DNA of 64,000 nucleotides from Cellulomonas fimi ATCC 484. Lineage in GTDB: Bacteria; Actinomycetota; Actinomycetes; Actinomycetales; Cellulomonadaceae. Of the stretch, positions 37,787 to 47,142 are shown one piece after another; position 1 is the first letter of the stretch, and every line of letters starts with the position of its first letter. The stretch lies in the NCBI RefSeq assembly GCF_000212695.1, contig NC_015514.1, positions 3,410,001-3,474,000 on the forward strand. The letters are read 5' to 3'. The notes beneath the pieces are model-generated. The model did not search any database. It saw only the letters and a program-made list of their open reading frames with translations, and was not told the origin of the DNA. The position numbers and the translations under genes were made by a program.

Positions 37787-38377
37787 ATGAGCACCGCGGA
37801 ACCGACCCGTCGGGCCCTCGTCGTCGTCGACGTGCAGCCGACCTTCTGCGAGGGCGGCGCGCTGCCCGTCGAGGGCGGGAACGCCGTCGCCCGTGACATC
37901 GCGCTGTACGTCGCGGAGCACCGAGACCGCTACGACATGGTCGTCACGACGCAGGACTGGCACATCGAGCCGGGCGACCACTTCTCCACGACCCCCGACT
38001 TCGTCGACACGTGGCCGCCGCACGGCGTCGCCGGCACCGCGGAGGCCGACCTGCACCCGGCGCTGTCCGCGATCGTGCCCGAGGCGAGCGTGAAGAAGGG
38101 CCAGTACGCGGCCGCGTACTCGGGCTTCGAGGGGGTCGACGGCGAGGGCCGCGGGCTCGCGGAGATCCTGCGCGACGGCGGCATCACGGACGTCGACGTC
38201 GTGGGGCTCGCGGAGTCGCACTGCGTGCGGTCGACGGCGGTCGACGCCGTGGGGCTGGGCCTGCGCACGCGTGTGCTGACCGACCTGACCGCGCCGGTGA
38301 CGCCCGAGCTCGGGGCTGCGGCGCGCGAGGAGATGCGGGCCGCGGGCGCCGAGCTGGTGGCGTCGACGGACCTCTGA
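37787..38377 (+). CDS. pncA: Nicotinamidase
   Basis: Hydrolyses nicotinamide to nicotinic acid for NAD salvage, and pyrazinamide where present. The 196-residue isochorismatase-fold protein has the triad D15 (VVVDVQPTF), the lysine in SVKKGQYAAAYSGF, and C146 in GLAESHCVRSTA; the metal ligands lie in TQDWHIEPGDHF. ATG 37787 has a strong AGGAGG 6 nt upstream. Divergent from the sugar dehydrogenase. Confidence 0.93.
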   Translation: MSTAEPTRRALVVVDVQPTFCEGGALPVEGGNAVARDIALYVAEHRDRYDMVVTTQDWHIEPGDHFSTTPDFVDTWPPHGVAGTAEADLHPALSAIVPEASVKKGQYAAAYSGFEGVDGEGRGLAEILRDGGITDVDVVGLAESHCVRSTAVDAVGLGLRTRVLTDLTAPVTPELGAAAREEMRAAGAELVASTDL

Positions 38378-38446
38378 CGGCCGCACCGGCTGCGGACCGC
38401 TCGACGGGCGTCGTGGCGAGCGCAGCCGGGCGCCCGGTCGCCGCGG

Positions 38447-38896
38447 TCAGGCCTCGGTGCCCCAGGCGTCGTCGTCCGGCGACCAGCCGAGGTTCGCGGC
38501 GACGCGTTCCAGCACGGTGAACGTCGTCGCGACGTCGTCGTCGGGGATGCCCGCGGTGGCCCTCGCGCGCAGCGCGACCACGCGCTCGCGCAGGGCGGCG
38601 AGGTGCCCCACGCCGTCGTCCGTGAGGACGTAGCCGTCCGGCTCGCGGCGGATCCAGCGACGCGAGGCCAGGAGCGTGAGCTCGGTGCTGCCGACCGGCT
38701 CGACGGAGGCCCGCTCGAACGGCGTGAGCATCCGCGCGACGCCCGCCTCGTCGACGGGCCCGCGCTCCGCGACCACGTTGAGCACGACCCAGTGGCGCTG
38801 CTTGAGGCCCTCGCGCACGAGCTCGGCGTCGACGCCGGCCTCGACGAGCCGGTCGACCAGCTTCACCCAGTACCCGATCGGACGTTCCTGCGTCAT
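38447..38896 (-). CDS. MarR-like winged-helix regulator
   Basis: A 149-residue protein with the MarR fold: GYWVKLVDRLVEAGVDAELVREGLKQRHWVVLNVVAERGPVDEAGVARMLTP gives the helical start and a weak recognition helix, and WIRREPDGYVLTDDGVGHLAALRERV the wing and dimer helix. It lies 83 bp after the ABC exporter gene on the same strand and may control it. Binding site not identified. Confidence 0.8.
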   Translation of the reverse strand: MTQERPIGYWVKLVDRLVEAGVDAELVREGLKQRHWVVLNVVAERGPVDEAGVARMLTPFERASVEPVGSTELTLLASRRWIRREPDGYVLTDDGVGHLAALRERVVALRARATAGIPDDDVATTFTVLERVAANLGWSPDDDAWGTEA

Positions 38897-38979
38897 CGCG
38901 CCCCCATCCCCGGACTCCCTTGCGATCCTTCCACGATCGCCGCCACGCGCCTCGTCGAGCGGGGTGCTGCGCGGCGACG

Positions 38980-40752
38980 TCACGAGGGGGCGGGTGCCCG
39001 CCCGAGCCGGTCGAGCTCGGCGTAGGCACCGCCTGCGGCGAGCAGGTCGTCGTGCGTCCCGACCTCGACGACGCGGCCGTCGCGCATGACGACGATGCGG
39101 TCGGCGCCGCGGATCGTGGACAGGCGGTGCGCGACGACGAACGTCGTCCGCCCGGCCATGAGCCGCGCCAGGGCCTGCTGCACGAGCCGCTCGGAGGCGG
39201 TGTCGAGCGCGGACGTGGCCTCGTCGAGGACCAGGACGCGCGGGTCGCGGACCAGGGCGCGGGCGATGGCGAGGCGCTGCCGCTGCCCCCCGGACAGCCG
39301 GGCGCCGCGCTCGCCGATGACGGCGTCCAGGCCGCCCATCTGCTCGACGAAGTCGAGCGCGTTCGCGTCGCGCAGCGCGGCGAGCACCGCGGCGTCGGTC
39401 AGGTCCGGGCTGCCGTAGGTGACGTTGTCGCGCACGGTGCCCTCGAACAGCAGCGACTCCTGCGGGACGACGGCGAGGAACCGCCGGTAGGTGCGCAGGT
39501 CGAGCTCGGCCATGTCGCGACCGTCGAGCAGGATCCGTCCCGCGGTGGGCGCGAGGAAGCCGATCACGAGGTTGAGCACGGTGGACTTGCCCGAGCCGGA
39601 CGGCCCGACGAGCGCGACGGTCTCGCCGGGGCGCACGTGCAGGTCGACACCGTCGACGGCGGCCTCGTCGGGCGCGTCGTCGTACGCGAACCGCACGCCC
39701 GCGAGCTCGACCTCGCCGCGCACGGACGCGACCGTCTCCTTGCCCGCGTTGCGCTCGACGTCGGGCTCGGTGAGCACCTCGCCCATGGACCGCACGGACT
39801 CCAGGCCCTTGGTCACGACAGGGGCGATCGTCATGAGTGCGGTGACGGCCCCGGTGAGCGCGACGAAGTAGCTGGACAGCATGGTCACGTCGCCGGCGGA
39901 CAGGTCGAACATGCCGTTCCAGGCGACCCACGCCGCGCCGACGAGGCAGCCGACGGACAGGACCTGCATGAGGATCCAGGACAGCGCGCCGAACCAGCCG
40001 TTGGTGACGTCGAGGCGGATGCCCGCGTCCCGCACGCCGACGAGCGTCGCCCCCATGCGGTCGAGCTCGTCCCGCTCGAGGGCGTGCGCGCGCGTGATGG
40101 GGATCAGGTGCGTCATCTCGCTGACGCGCGCCGACATGTGCTCGACCTCGACCCGGAACGCCGCGTTGCGCGAGGCCATCCGACGGCGCATGGCGACGAC
40201 GAGCCCGGCCGCGGCGGGCACCGCGAGCGCGAAGACGGGCAGGAACTCGGGCACCCGCACGGCGGTCACGACGAGGGCGCCGACGAGCGTGGTGGTCGCG
40301 GACATGCCGGAGTCGAACGCCTGCCGCGAGCTCTCGACGACGTTCTCGACGTCGCGCACGATCTTCGCCTGCAGGACGCCGGCGCTGACGCGGCGGTGGT
40401 AGCCGATGGAGAGCTCCTGCAGGCGGCGCGCGAGGGCCATCCGCAGGTTCGTCTCGACGGTGCGCACGGCGACGGAGAACGAGCGCACGTAGAGCCAGTG
40501 CATGGGCAGGTTCTGGCCGACGACGAGGAGCATGAGCCCGGCGGCCCACCACAGCTCGCGCAGCGGCTCGTGGTCGACGACGACGTCGATCACGTCGGCG
40601 GTGAGGACGGGGATGACCCAGATGGGCGAGTGCTTGGCGGCGAACGCGAGCGCGGCGACCAGCAGTCGGCGGCGCTGACCGGAGTAGAGGCCGACGAGCG
40701 TGCGCACCGGGTGGGCGCCGTCGTAGGTGTCCTCGAGGGGGACGGAGGTCAC
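38980..40752 (-). CDS. ABC exporter, fused permease-ATPase
   Basis: A 590-residue half-transporter that must dimerise. Six membrane helices (about 25-310) are followed by the ATPase with GPSGSGKST, Q-loop VVPQESLLF, signature LSGGQ, Walker B VLVLDEATSALD and the H-loop AHRLSTI. It lies outside any biosynthetic cluster; substrates could be lipids, peptides or drugs. The GTG start follows TACGAT at 7 nt, so the mRNA is probably leaderless. Confidence 0.92.
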   Translation of the reverse strand: MTSVPLEDTYDGAHPVRTLVGLYSGQRRRLLVAALAFAAKHSPIWVIPVLTADVIDVVVDHEPLRELWWAAGLMLLVVGQNLPMHWLYVRSFSVAVRTVETNLRMALARRLQELSIGYHRRVSAGVLQAKIVRDVENVVESSRQAFDSGMSATTTLVGALVVTAVRVPEFLPVFALAVPAAAGLVVAMRRRMASRNAAFRVEVEHMSARVSEMTHLIPITRAHALERDELDRMGATLVGVRDAGIRLDVTNGWFGALSWILMQVLSVGCLVGAAWVAWNGMFDLSAGDVTMLSSYFVALTGAVTALMTIAPVVTKGLESVRSMGEVLTEPDVERNAGKETVASVRGEVELAGVRFAYDDAPDEAAVDGVDLHVRPGETVALVGPSGSGKSTVLNLVIGFLAPTAGRILLDGRDMAELDLRTYRRFLAVVPQESLLFEGTVRDNVTYGSPDLTDAAVLAALRDANALDFVEQMGGLDAVIGERGARLSGGQRQRLAIARALVRDPRVLVLDEATSALDTASERLVQQALARLMAGRTTFVVAHRLSTIRGADRIVVMRDGRVVEVGTHDDLLAAGGAYAELDRLGRAPAPS

Positions 40753-40759
40753 ACGCCCG

Positions 40760-40765
40760 ATCGTA
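40760..40765 (-). promoter_or_regulatory. -10 element TACGAT of the ABC exporter gene
   Basis: TACGAT on the minus strand ends 7 nt before GTG 40752. Confidence 0.55.
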
Positions 40766-40813
40766 ACGATTCGAGGCGCTGGTCGCCCCGACTGTCCGTG
40801 TGCCGCGCGCCCG

Positions 40814-41704
40814 TCACCGGCTGCGCGCCGCGAGCGCCGCGGCGTACAGGTCCCGCTTGGCCACGCCCGCGACCGTCGCGACCTCCGCGACCGCGTCCTT
40901 GAGCCGCTCGCCGCGGTCCGCGCGCGCGAGCACCTCGGCGACGAGGTCCGCGGTCGACGCCGGGGCCGGCCGGTCCGCGCCGCCCACCACGACCACGATC
41001 TCGCCGCGCACCTGGCCCTCGTGCGCCCACGCCGCGAGGTCGGCGAGCGGACCGCGGCGCACCTCCTCGTACGTCTTCGTCAGCTCGCGGCACACCGCCG
41101 CGGGCCGCTGCGCGCCGAACGCCTCGACCATCGCGTCGAGCACGTCGGCGAGCCGGTGCGGCGCCTCGAACAGCACCATCGTGCGGCGCTCGTCGGCCAG
41201 CTCCGCCAGGGCGCGCGCCCGCTCCCCCGCCTTGCGCGGCAGGAACCCCTCGAAGCAGAACCGGTCCGTCGGCAGCCCCGACAGTGCGAGCGCCGTGAGG
41301 ACCGCGCTCGGACCCGGCGCCGCCGTCACCGGCAGACCCGCCGCGACCGCAGCCGTCACCACCCGGAAGCCGGGGTCGGACACCGCGGGCATGCCCGCGT
41401 CTGTCACGACGACGACGGTGCCGCCGCCCGCCACGACCTCGAGCAGGTCCGCGGAGCGCTCCGCCTCGTTGTGCTCGTGGTGGCTCACCACGCGGCCGCG
41501 CACCTCCACCCCGAGGCGGGCGGCCAGCGCGCGCAGCCGCCGGGTGTCCTCGGCCGCGACGACGTCCGCCTCGGCGAGCAGGGCCCGCAGCCGTGGCGAC
41601 GCGTCGTCCGTGTTGCCGATCGGCGTCGCCGCCAGCACGAGCCGTCCGCCCGGCACCCGGGGGCCGTCGGGGGCGGTCTGACGGTCCGTCGTGCGCTCGC
41701 TCAC
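40814..41704 (-). CDS. rsmI: 16S rRNA (cytidine1402-2'-O)-methyltransferase
   Basis: Methylates the ribose of C1402 in the decoding centre of 16S rRNA. The 296-residue protein has the tetrapyrrole methylase-type fold with [55 protein letters not shown] and the SAM-binding [23 protein letters not shown] 41704 is preceded by CAGGCT at 6 nt. It is divergent from pmt with 84 bp between, a classical actinobacterial arrangement. Confidence 0.94.
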   Translation of the reverse strand: MSERTTDRQTAPDGPRVPGGRLVLAATPIGNTDDASPRLRALLAEADVVAAEDTRRLRALAARLGVEVRGRVVSHHEHNEAERSADLLEVVAGGGTVVVVTDAGMPAVSDPGFRVVTAAVAAGLPVTAAPGPSAVLTALALSGLPTDRFCFEGFLPRKAGERARALAELADERRTMVLFEAPHRLADVLDAMVEAFGAQRPAAVCRELTKTYEEVRRGPLADLAAWAHEGQVRGEIVVVVGGADRPAPASTADLVAEVLARADRGERLKDAVAEVATVAGVAKRDLYAAALAARSR

Positions 41705-41776
41705 GCGGACAGCCTGCCACCCCGCGAGGCGTCCACCCCTCGTCCGCACCCCGCCCACGGCACAGCGCTCCCCCCC

Positions 41777-41782
41777 TACGAT
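41777..41782 (+). promoter_or_regulatory. -10 element TACGAT of pmt
   Basis: TACGAT ends 6 nt before GTG 41789. The rsmI promoter (CAGGCT, minus strand 41711-41716) lies back to back with it. Confidence 0.6.
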
Positions 41783-41788
41783 GACCGC

Positions 41789-43597
41789 GTGCCGCCCACG
41801 CGAGACGACGACGCCGCGCCCCCGGAGCAGCCGGACGACGCGCACCCCGCACCGACCGAACCGGCGCGCCCGGTCCCGGTCGGGCTCGGCGACGGCCCCG
41901 ACGGGGCGCCCGCCACCGGGAGCGCACCCACGGGCGTCGTGCTCACCAAGGGCGCGGTCCTCACGGACGACCGGCAGGACCCCGACGTCGCCGAGGAGCC
42001 CCCGCTTCCGACGCGCGAGCGCCTGCTGCGCACGCTGCTCGGTGCCGACCGGCTCGCCCTCGACACGACCCCGCGCGACCGGCTCGTCGGCTGGCTGTGG
42101 CCGCTCGCCGTCACGGTGCTCGCGGGCGTCGCGCGGTTCTGGAACCTCGGCCACCCGCACCACCTCGTCTTCGACGAGACGTACTACGTCAAGGACGCGT
42201 GGTCGCTCGTCACGCTCGGCTACGAGGCGCAGTGGTCCGCCGAGCCGAACCCGGCGTTCGAGGCGGGCGACACGAGCGGGCTGGGCACGGTCGCGTCGTA
42301 CGTCGTGCACCCGCCGGTCGGCAAGTGGGTCATCGGGCTCGGGATGCAGCTCGGCGGCGGTCCCGACAGCGCCTTCGCGTGGCGGCTCGCCGTCGCCGTG
42401 CTCGGCACGCTGTCCGTGCTGATGGTCGCGCGGATCGGCCGCCGGCTGTTCGCGTCGACCGCGCTGGGCACGGTCGCGGGGCTGCTGCTCGCGGTCGACG
42501 GCGAGGCGATCGTCATGTCGCGCATCTCGCTGCTCGACCCCGTGCTCACGTTCTTCGTCGTCGCGGCGTTCGGCGCGCTGCTGCTGGACCGCGAGCAGGC
42601 GCGCCGACGCCTCGCGGAACGGGCCGCGCTCGTGCTCGACGCGGGCGACGACCTCGGCTGGGGGCCGCGGCTCGGCTGGCGGTGGTGGCGCGTCGCCGCC
42701 GCCGTGCTGCTGGGGCTGGCGATCGGGACCAAGTGGTCCGGCCTGTACTTCCTCGCCGTCTTCGGGCTGATGACGGTCGCGTGGGACGCGACCGCGCGGC
42801 GCTCGGTCGGCGTGCGGCACTGGGCACGCGCGGGCGTGCTGCGCGACGGGGTGCTCGCGGGCGTCGTCATGGTCGGCCTGGCCGCGGTCACCTACGTGGC
42901 GTCGTGGGGCTCGTGGTTCGCGTCGAGCGACGCCTACCACCGGCAGTGGGCCGAGCAGAACCCTGGCCAGGGCGTGACCTGGCTGCCGCCCGCGCTGCGC
43001 TCGCTCTGGCAGTACCACCAGGACATGTGGACGTTCCACAACGGGCTGACCACCCCGCACACGTACAGCGCGCACCCGCTCGGCTGGATCGTGCAGTGGC
43101 GGCCGACGTCGTTCTGGTACCCGACCGAGGTCTCCGAGCTGTCCGGAGACGCGGCGCGTCAGGCGTGCGGCGCCGACCGGTGCTCCGAGGCGATCACCGC
43201 CCTGGGCAACCCCGTGCTGTGGTGGTGCGCCGCCGCCGCGGTCATCGTCGCCGTCGTGTGGCTGCTGCGGTTCCGGGACTGGCGCGCCGGCGCGGTGCTG
43301 TCGGGCCTCGTCGCCGGGTGGCTGCCGTGGTTCCTGTACGCGCACCGCACGATCTTCACGTTCTACTCGATCGCGTTCGTGCCGTGGGTCGTCCTGACGC
43401 TCACCTACGTGCTCGGCCTGGTCATCGGCCCGAAGGACGAGCTCGAGTGGCGGCAGCGCCGGTGGGCCGTGCGGGCGGTCGGCGTCCTGGTCGTGCTCAT
43501 CGTCGCCGTGAGCGCGTTCTTCTACCCCATCTGGGCGGCGTGGACCGTGCCCTACGGGTTCTGGCACAGCCACATGTGGCTGACGAGCTGGATCTGA
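41789..43597 (+). CDS. pmt: Dolichyl-phosphate-mannose-protein mannosyltransferase (GT39)
   Basis: A 602-residue GT-C enzyme that moves mannose from polyprenyl phosphate to Ser/Thr of exported proteins. An acidic Pro-rich N-terminal tail of about 90 residues is followed by 9-11 membrane helices. The catalytic acidic pair is D129-E130 in [11 protein letters not shown] in the first outer loop; HPPVGKW follows. The actinobacterial C-terminal part has [22 protein letters not shown] sequence and an outer loop with paired cysteines ([11 protein letters not shown]). Likely targets include Pro-Thr-rich exported proteins such as that at 3545. Confidence 0.93.
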   Translation: MPPTRDDDAAPPEQPDDAHPAPTEPARPVPVGLGDGPDGAPATGSAPTGVVLTKGAVLTDDRQDPDVAEEPPLPTRERLLRTLLGADRLALDTTPRDRLVGWLWPLAVTVLAGVARFWNLGHPHHLVFDETYYVKDAWSLVTLGYEAQWSAEPNPAFEAGDTSGLGTVASYVVHPPVGKWVIGLGMQLGGGPDSAFAWRLAVAVLGTLSVLMVARIGRRLFASTALGTVAGLLLAVDGEAIVMSRISLLDPVLTFFVVAAFGALLLDREQARRRLAERAALVLDAGDDLGWGPRLGWRWWRVAAAVLLGLAIGTKWSGLYFLAVFGLMTVAWDATARRSVGVRHWARAGVLRDGVLAGVVMVGLAAVTYVASWGSWFASSDAYHRQWAEQNPGQGVTWLPPALRSLWQYHQDMWTFHNGLTTPHTYSAHPLGWIVQWRPTSFWYPTEVSELSGDAARQACGADRCSEAITALGNPVLWWCAAAAVIVAVVWLLRFRDWRAGAVLSGLVAGWLPWFLYAHRTIFTFYSIAFVPWVVLTLTYVLGLVIGPKDELEWRQRRWAVRAVGVLVVLIVAVSAFFYPIWAAWTVPYGFWHSHMWLTSWI

Positions 43598-43601
43598 CCG
43601 G

Positions 43602-45092
43602 TCAGAACGCCGCGCCCGGCGCGGAACCCGGCCCCGGCCACGACACCTGCGGGCTCGCGTGCCAGCGGAAGCCGACGCGGTCCCAGAACGGCGCGTGCTG
43701 CGCGACGCGGCCCGCGAAGTCGTCCCAGTCCCGGTCCTGCGGAGCCGTCCACGCGACCTCCGCGACGGCTGCGAGCCGCGGCAGCAGCATCGACGTGAGC
43801 TCGCCGAGGTCCGTCAGCGTCTCCGTCCACACGGCCGCCTCGACGCCGATCACCGACTCCGGCGGCACGCCCGGGATCAGGGTCGACGGCTCCCAGTCGT
43901 AGGCGTCGCGCAGCTCGATGTGCCCGGCCCACTCCAGGCCGAGCTCGGTCGTCGCGTCGTACTTCATGTCGAGGTACGCGCGCGACCCCGGGGACATGAG
44001 CACGTGCGCGCCCGCCTGCGCCGCGGCGACGAACGGCGCCGGGTCGGCGTTGATGTCCCAGTACTGCACGACCGTGCCGGGCTCGAGCGGCGTCGACGCG
44101 ATCTCCTGCCACCCGACGACCTTCTTGCCCGCGTCCCGCACGACCGACGCCGCGTACCCGACGAGCCGCGCGTACTCGTCGTGGTCCATCGTCAGGACCT
44201 CGTCGCCGCCGATGTGCACGTACTCGCCGGGCGTCATCGCCGCGAGGTCCGTGAAGACGTCCCGCAGGAACGGCCGGGTCGCGGGCAGGTCGTCGTGCAG
44301 GCGGCTGAAGCCGACCTCGATGCCCGTGTAGACGTCCGTCGGCTCACCGCTCGGCGTGAGGTCGCCGTACGCGTGCGTCGCGGCGTTGACGTGCCCGGGG
44401 ACGTCGATCTCCGGCACCACGCGGATGCCGCGCGCCGCCGCGTGCTCGACGATCTCCGCGAGCTGCGCGGGGTTGTAGAAGCCACCCGGCCCGCCCCCGA
44501 CCGACGTGCCCGCCGACGCGCGCGTCAGGTGCGGGCGGGACGGCAGGTGGACGCGCCAGCCCTGGTCGTCCGTGAGGTGCAGGTGCAGGACGTTGAGCTT
44601 GTAGTGCGCGAGCAGCCCGATGATCGCCTTGAGGTCGTCGACCGTGAAGAAGTGCCGCGCGACGTCGATCGACAGCCCGCGCCACGCGTAGCGCGGGTGG
44701 TCCTCGACCCGCAGGGCCGGGACGGTCAGGGTCCCGTCGCCGAGGGACGAGACCGTCTGGCGCAGCGTGACGACCGCGCGCACCAGGCCCGCGGCGGAGC
44801 GCGCGTCGATGTCGACGCGGTGCTCCGACACCACGAGCCGGTACGCCTCGTCGCCCGCGGGCAGGTCCTCGCTCAGCCGCAGCCGCACGACGCTCGGCGC
44901 GCCGCCCTCGGTGTACCGCACCTCGACGGGCCGGCCCGAGAGCCGGCCCAGCAGGTCGGCGGCGAGCACGCCCACAGCGACGAGCTCGGGGGCGCTGTCG
45001 ACCACGAGGATCGTCGCGGCCGTCAGGACGAACGGCGGGCCGTCGGTCGTCTCGAGCAGGACAGGACGCGGGATGACGGCGACGTCGGGCAC
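43602..45092 (-). CDS. Beta-N-acetylhexosaminidase (GH20)
   Basis: Removes terminal GlcNAc or GalNAc. The 496-residue protein has the N-terminal GH20b domain (about 1-125) and a TIM barrel with [12 protein letters not shown], the catalytic pair D297-E298 in HIGGDEV, and WQEI. There is no signal peptide from GTG 45092, which has AAGGAG upstream, so it probably works inside the cell on imported chitobiose or wall turnover products. It converges with pmt at a 4-bp gap. Confidence 0.93.
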   Translation of the reverse strand: MPDVAVIPRPVLLETTDGPPFVLTAATILVVDSAPELVAVGVLAADLLGRLSGRPVEVRYTEGGAPSVVRLRLSEDLPAGDEAYRLVVSEHRVDIDARSAAGLVRAVVTLRQTVSSLGDGTLTVPALRVEDHPRYAWRGLSIDVARHFFTVDDLKAIIGLLAHYKLNVLHLHLTDDQGWRVHLPSRPHLTRASAGTSVGGGPGGFYNPAQLAEIVEHAAARGIRVVPEIDVPGHVNAATHAYGDLTPSGEPTDVYTGIEVGFSRLHDDLPATRPFLRDVFTDLAAMTPGEYVHIGGDEVLTMDHDEYARLVGYAASVVRDAGKKVVGWQEIASTPLEPGTVVQYWDINADPAPFVAAAQAGAHVLMSPGSRAYLDMKYDATTELGLEWAGHIELRDAYDWEPSTLIPGVPPESVIGVEAAVWTETLTDLGELTSMLLPRLAAVAEVAWTAPQDRDWDDFAGRVAQHAPFWDRVGFRWHASPQVSWPGPGSAPGAAF

Positions 45093-45146
45093 CGGGGCTC
45101 CTTCAGCGCGAGCGCGGGCGACGGCTGGTGCACCGTCCCCGGCACG

Positions 45147-46148
45147 CTACTCGACGCGGGCGACCCTGCGGGCCACGACGGCGCAGGTCGCGAGCTGCAG
45201 CTGGTGGTAGACGATGACCGGCAGCGCGACACCCGCCGCGACGACCGGTGAGAACAGGACCGCCGCCATGGGCAGGCCGGTCGCGAGCGACTTCGTCGAC
45301 CCGACCATGAGGAGCGCCGCCCGGTCCGCGCGGTCGAGCCCGATCGCCCGCCCGCCCCACCACGTCGCGGCGAGGACCGCGGCGAGCACCACGACGCTCA
45401 CCACGACGAGCACCGCGAGCGCGGAGGGGGTCACGTGGTCCCATGCGCCGGACACCGACGCCTGGCTCACCGACGTGTACGCGACGAGCAGGATCGTGGC
45501 GCGGTCGGTCGTGCGCGTCAGCGGCGCGTGGGCCCGGACCCAGCCGCCGATCCACGGCTGCACGACCTGCCCGACGACGAACGGCAGCAGGAGCTGCAGC
45601 AGGATCCCGACGGGCGAGCCGCCCAGGTCCCCCGACGTCGCCGTGAGCAGCAGCCCGACCAGGACGGGCGTGAGCACGATCCCGGAGACGTTCGAGATGG
45701 TCGCCCCCGTGATCGCCGCCGCGACGTTGCCGCGCGCGACCGACGTGAACACCACCGACGACTGCACGGTCGACGGCAGCAGCGACAGGTACAGCACGCC
45801 CTGCCGCAGCTCGGGGGCCAGGACCGTGTCCGGCAGCGCCTGCACCGCCAGCCCGAGCGCCGGCAGCAGCACGTACGTCGCCCCGAGCATCGACCCCTGC
45901 AACCGCCAGTTGCGCAGGCCGTCGACGACCTCCCGTGTCGGCATCCGCGCCCCGTACAGGAAGAACAGCAGCACGATCGCGCACGTGCGCACGACGCCCA
46001 GCACGTCCGCGAACGTCCCCTGCGCCGGGACGAGGAGCCCGAGCACGAGGACCGCGATGATCATGACGACGAGCGGGTCGACCCAGGCGCGCAGCGCGGC
46101 GAGCCCGCCACGTGCAGCTCCGGAGGGGCGGCTGTCGGGGCGTGGCAC
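45147..46148 (-). CDS. Bile acid:sodium symporter family (BASS) protein
   Basis: A 333-residue transporter with about ten membrane helices. Family features include LLFFLYGARMPTREVVDGLRNWRLQ, the SLLPSTVQSSVVFTSVARGN and GSTKSLATGLPMA crossing motifs, and LPVIVYHQLQL near the end. The group takes up organic acids with sodium; substrate unknown. GTG 46148 follows CATGAT at 6 nt. It lies 54 bp upstream of the hexosaminidase on the same strand and may share its transcript. Confidence 0.88.
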   Translation of the reverse strand: MPRPDSRPSGAARGGLAALRAWVDPLVVMIIAVLVLGLLVPAQGTFADVLGVVRTCAIVLLFFLYGARMPTREVVDGLRNWRLQGSMLGATYVLLPALGLAVQALPDTVLAPELRQGVLYLSLLPSTVQSSVVFTSVARGNVAAAITGATISNVSGIVLTPVLVGLLLTATSGDLGGSPVGILLQLLLPFVVGQVVQPWIGGWVRAHAPLTRTTDRATILLVAYTSVSQASVSGAWDHVTPSALAVLVVVSVVVLAAVLAATWWGGRAIGLDRADRAALLMVGSTKSLATGLPMAAVLFSPVVAAGVALPVIVYHQLQLATCAVVARRVARVE

Positions 46149-46217
46149 CGCGCCATCATGCCCGCGCGTCCGCTGTGCGAGCGCATCCGAGGCGCCCACT
46201 GTCCCGGTTCGTCCCGT

Positions 46218-46241
46218 TTTGTGGCGCTCGTGCGGGTGATG
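46218..46241 (+). promoter_or_regulatory. SigB-like promoter of the GlsB/YeaQ gene
   Basis: GTTT and GGGTGA are about 14 nt apart, close to the stress-sigma pattern GnnT-N14-16-GGGTAT. The leader to the start codon would be about 90 nt. Tentative. Confidence 0.3.
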
Positions 46242-46336
46242 AAGACCACGCGCGCGCCGCTCGGCGGGCGGAACGTCCGAATCGGCCCTACGGTTCCCAC
46301 TACCGGAGTGACCCCCGATATGTCAAGGAGTTGTCA

Positions 46337-46612
46337 ATGAGCCCCGAAGGCATCATCAGCGCGATCATCATCGGTGCGATCGTCGGCATCCTCGGACGCC
46401 TGCTGGTGCGTGGACGTCAGCGCATCTCGATCCTCCTGACGATCGTCGTCGGTATCGTCGCCGCCCTGCTCGGGACCTGGCTCGCCTCCCTCATCGGCGT
46501 CCGGGACACCGGAGGCATCGACTGGGTCGAGCTGATCCTGCAGGTCGGCCTCGCGGCCGTCGGTGTGGCCGCCGTCTCGGGCAGCCGCAGCCGCCGTCGC
46601 GGCGTCCTCTGA
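46337..46612 (+). CDS. GlsB/YeaQ/YmgE family stress membrane protein
   Basis: A 91-residue protein with three membrane helices and the family pattern GIISAIIIGAIVGILGRLLVRG, then IVVGIVAALLGTWLASLIG. Members are small inner-membrane proteins induced in stress or stationary phase; the biochemical role is not known. ATG 46337 follows AAGGAG by 6 nt. A strong terminator follows. Confidence 0.9.
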   Translation: MSPEGIISAIIIGAIVGILGRLLVRGRQRISILLTIVVGIVAALLGTWLASLIGVRDTGGIDWVELILQVGLAAVGVAAVSGSRSRRRGVL

Positions 46613-46651
46613 CGGTCCGTCCTCGCCCCAGGACGCACCAGAGCACGACCA

Positions 46652-46684
46652 CGAAGGCCGCCCTCCCGCAGGGCGGCCTTCGTC
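46652..46684 (+). terminator. Terminator of the GlsB/YeaQ gene
   Basis: ACGAAGGCCGCCCT (46652-46665) pairs perfectly with AGGGCGGCCTTCGT (46671-46684), loop 5 nt. Confidence 0.85.
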
Positions 46685-46746
46685 GTGCCCGGCGACCCGC
46701 ACCGGGGCGAACCGGGTCGCGCCGACCAGGCCGCCGCCGGGGCGTG

Positions 46747-46917
46747 CTAGCCGAGGACGACGAGCAGCACACCGGAGCCCGCCACGACGCCCTCGGCGAC
46801 GAGCCACCCGATCGCCACGCCACCCGGCCGCGTGAACGACGTCGCGATGCGCGCCCCGACGGCCGCCGGCGGCATGTGCTGGCGATACTCCTCGAGCACC
46901 TGCGCGGTCCGTGTGGC
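46747..46917 (-). pseudogene. C-terminal fragment of a truncated membrane protein gene
   Basis: The minus strand, ending in TAG at 46747-46749, encodes a coherent C-terminal end: QVLEEYRQHMPPAAVGAR and SFTRPGGVAIGWLVAEG, then GSGVLLVVLG, a membrane helix. Upstream of about 46917 the frame turns into nonsense and hits a stop at 47005, exactly where an IS481-type transposase tail begins on the other strand. So the 5' part was probably lost to an insertion. A 42-residue product from the internal ATG, with GAGGAG 12 nt upstream, cannot be excluded. Confidence 0.5.
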
Positions 46918-47141
46918 CGGCCGTCCAGCGGGCGTCCGCGACCGGGGTCGTGGTGGTCTGCGGGCAGAGGGTCTCCCTGGGCCGGGTCCACGCCGGCCAG
47001 ACCGTCACGATCCACGTCGCCGAGACGACCCTGGCGTTCGAGCTCGACGACGGCGAGATCCGGACCGTCCACCGCACCACCACCCGCCCGGTCCGGAGCG
47101 TCAAACCCGACAGACCGCAGGCAGTCTCGTCAGGCCCCTAG
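46917..47141 (+). pseudogene. Remnant of an IS481-type transposase (C-terminus)
   Basis: About 75 codons ending at TAG 47139-47141 encode GQRVSLGRVHAGQTVTIHV and AETTLAFELDDGEIRTVHR, the beta-rich tail found at the end of many actinobacterial IS481/integrase-core transposases. The catalytic core is absent. The tail differs from the complete transposase next to it, which lacks this extension, so it comes from an older, different element. Confidence 0.65.
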
Positions 47142-47142
47142 C
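47137..47142. repeat. Target-site duplication CCTAGC, left
   Basis: CCTAGC directly abuts the left end of the IS and is repeated at its right end. IS481-type elements insert at CTAG. Confidence 0.85.

Noticed and set aside
40814..43573. 919-codon frame taken as one minus-strand protein
   Set aside because: Only the last 296 codons (rsmI) are real; the rest is the antisense of pmt, and a leaderless promoter lies at the true start.
46334..47104. 256-codon minus-strand frame across the GlsB/YeaQ gene
   Set aside because: It crosses a strong terminator, a gene remnant and the GlsB/YeaQ gene on the opposite strand, and has no coherent protein features.
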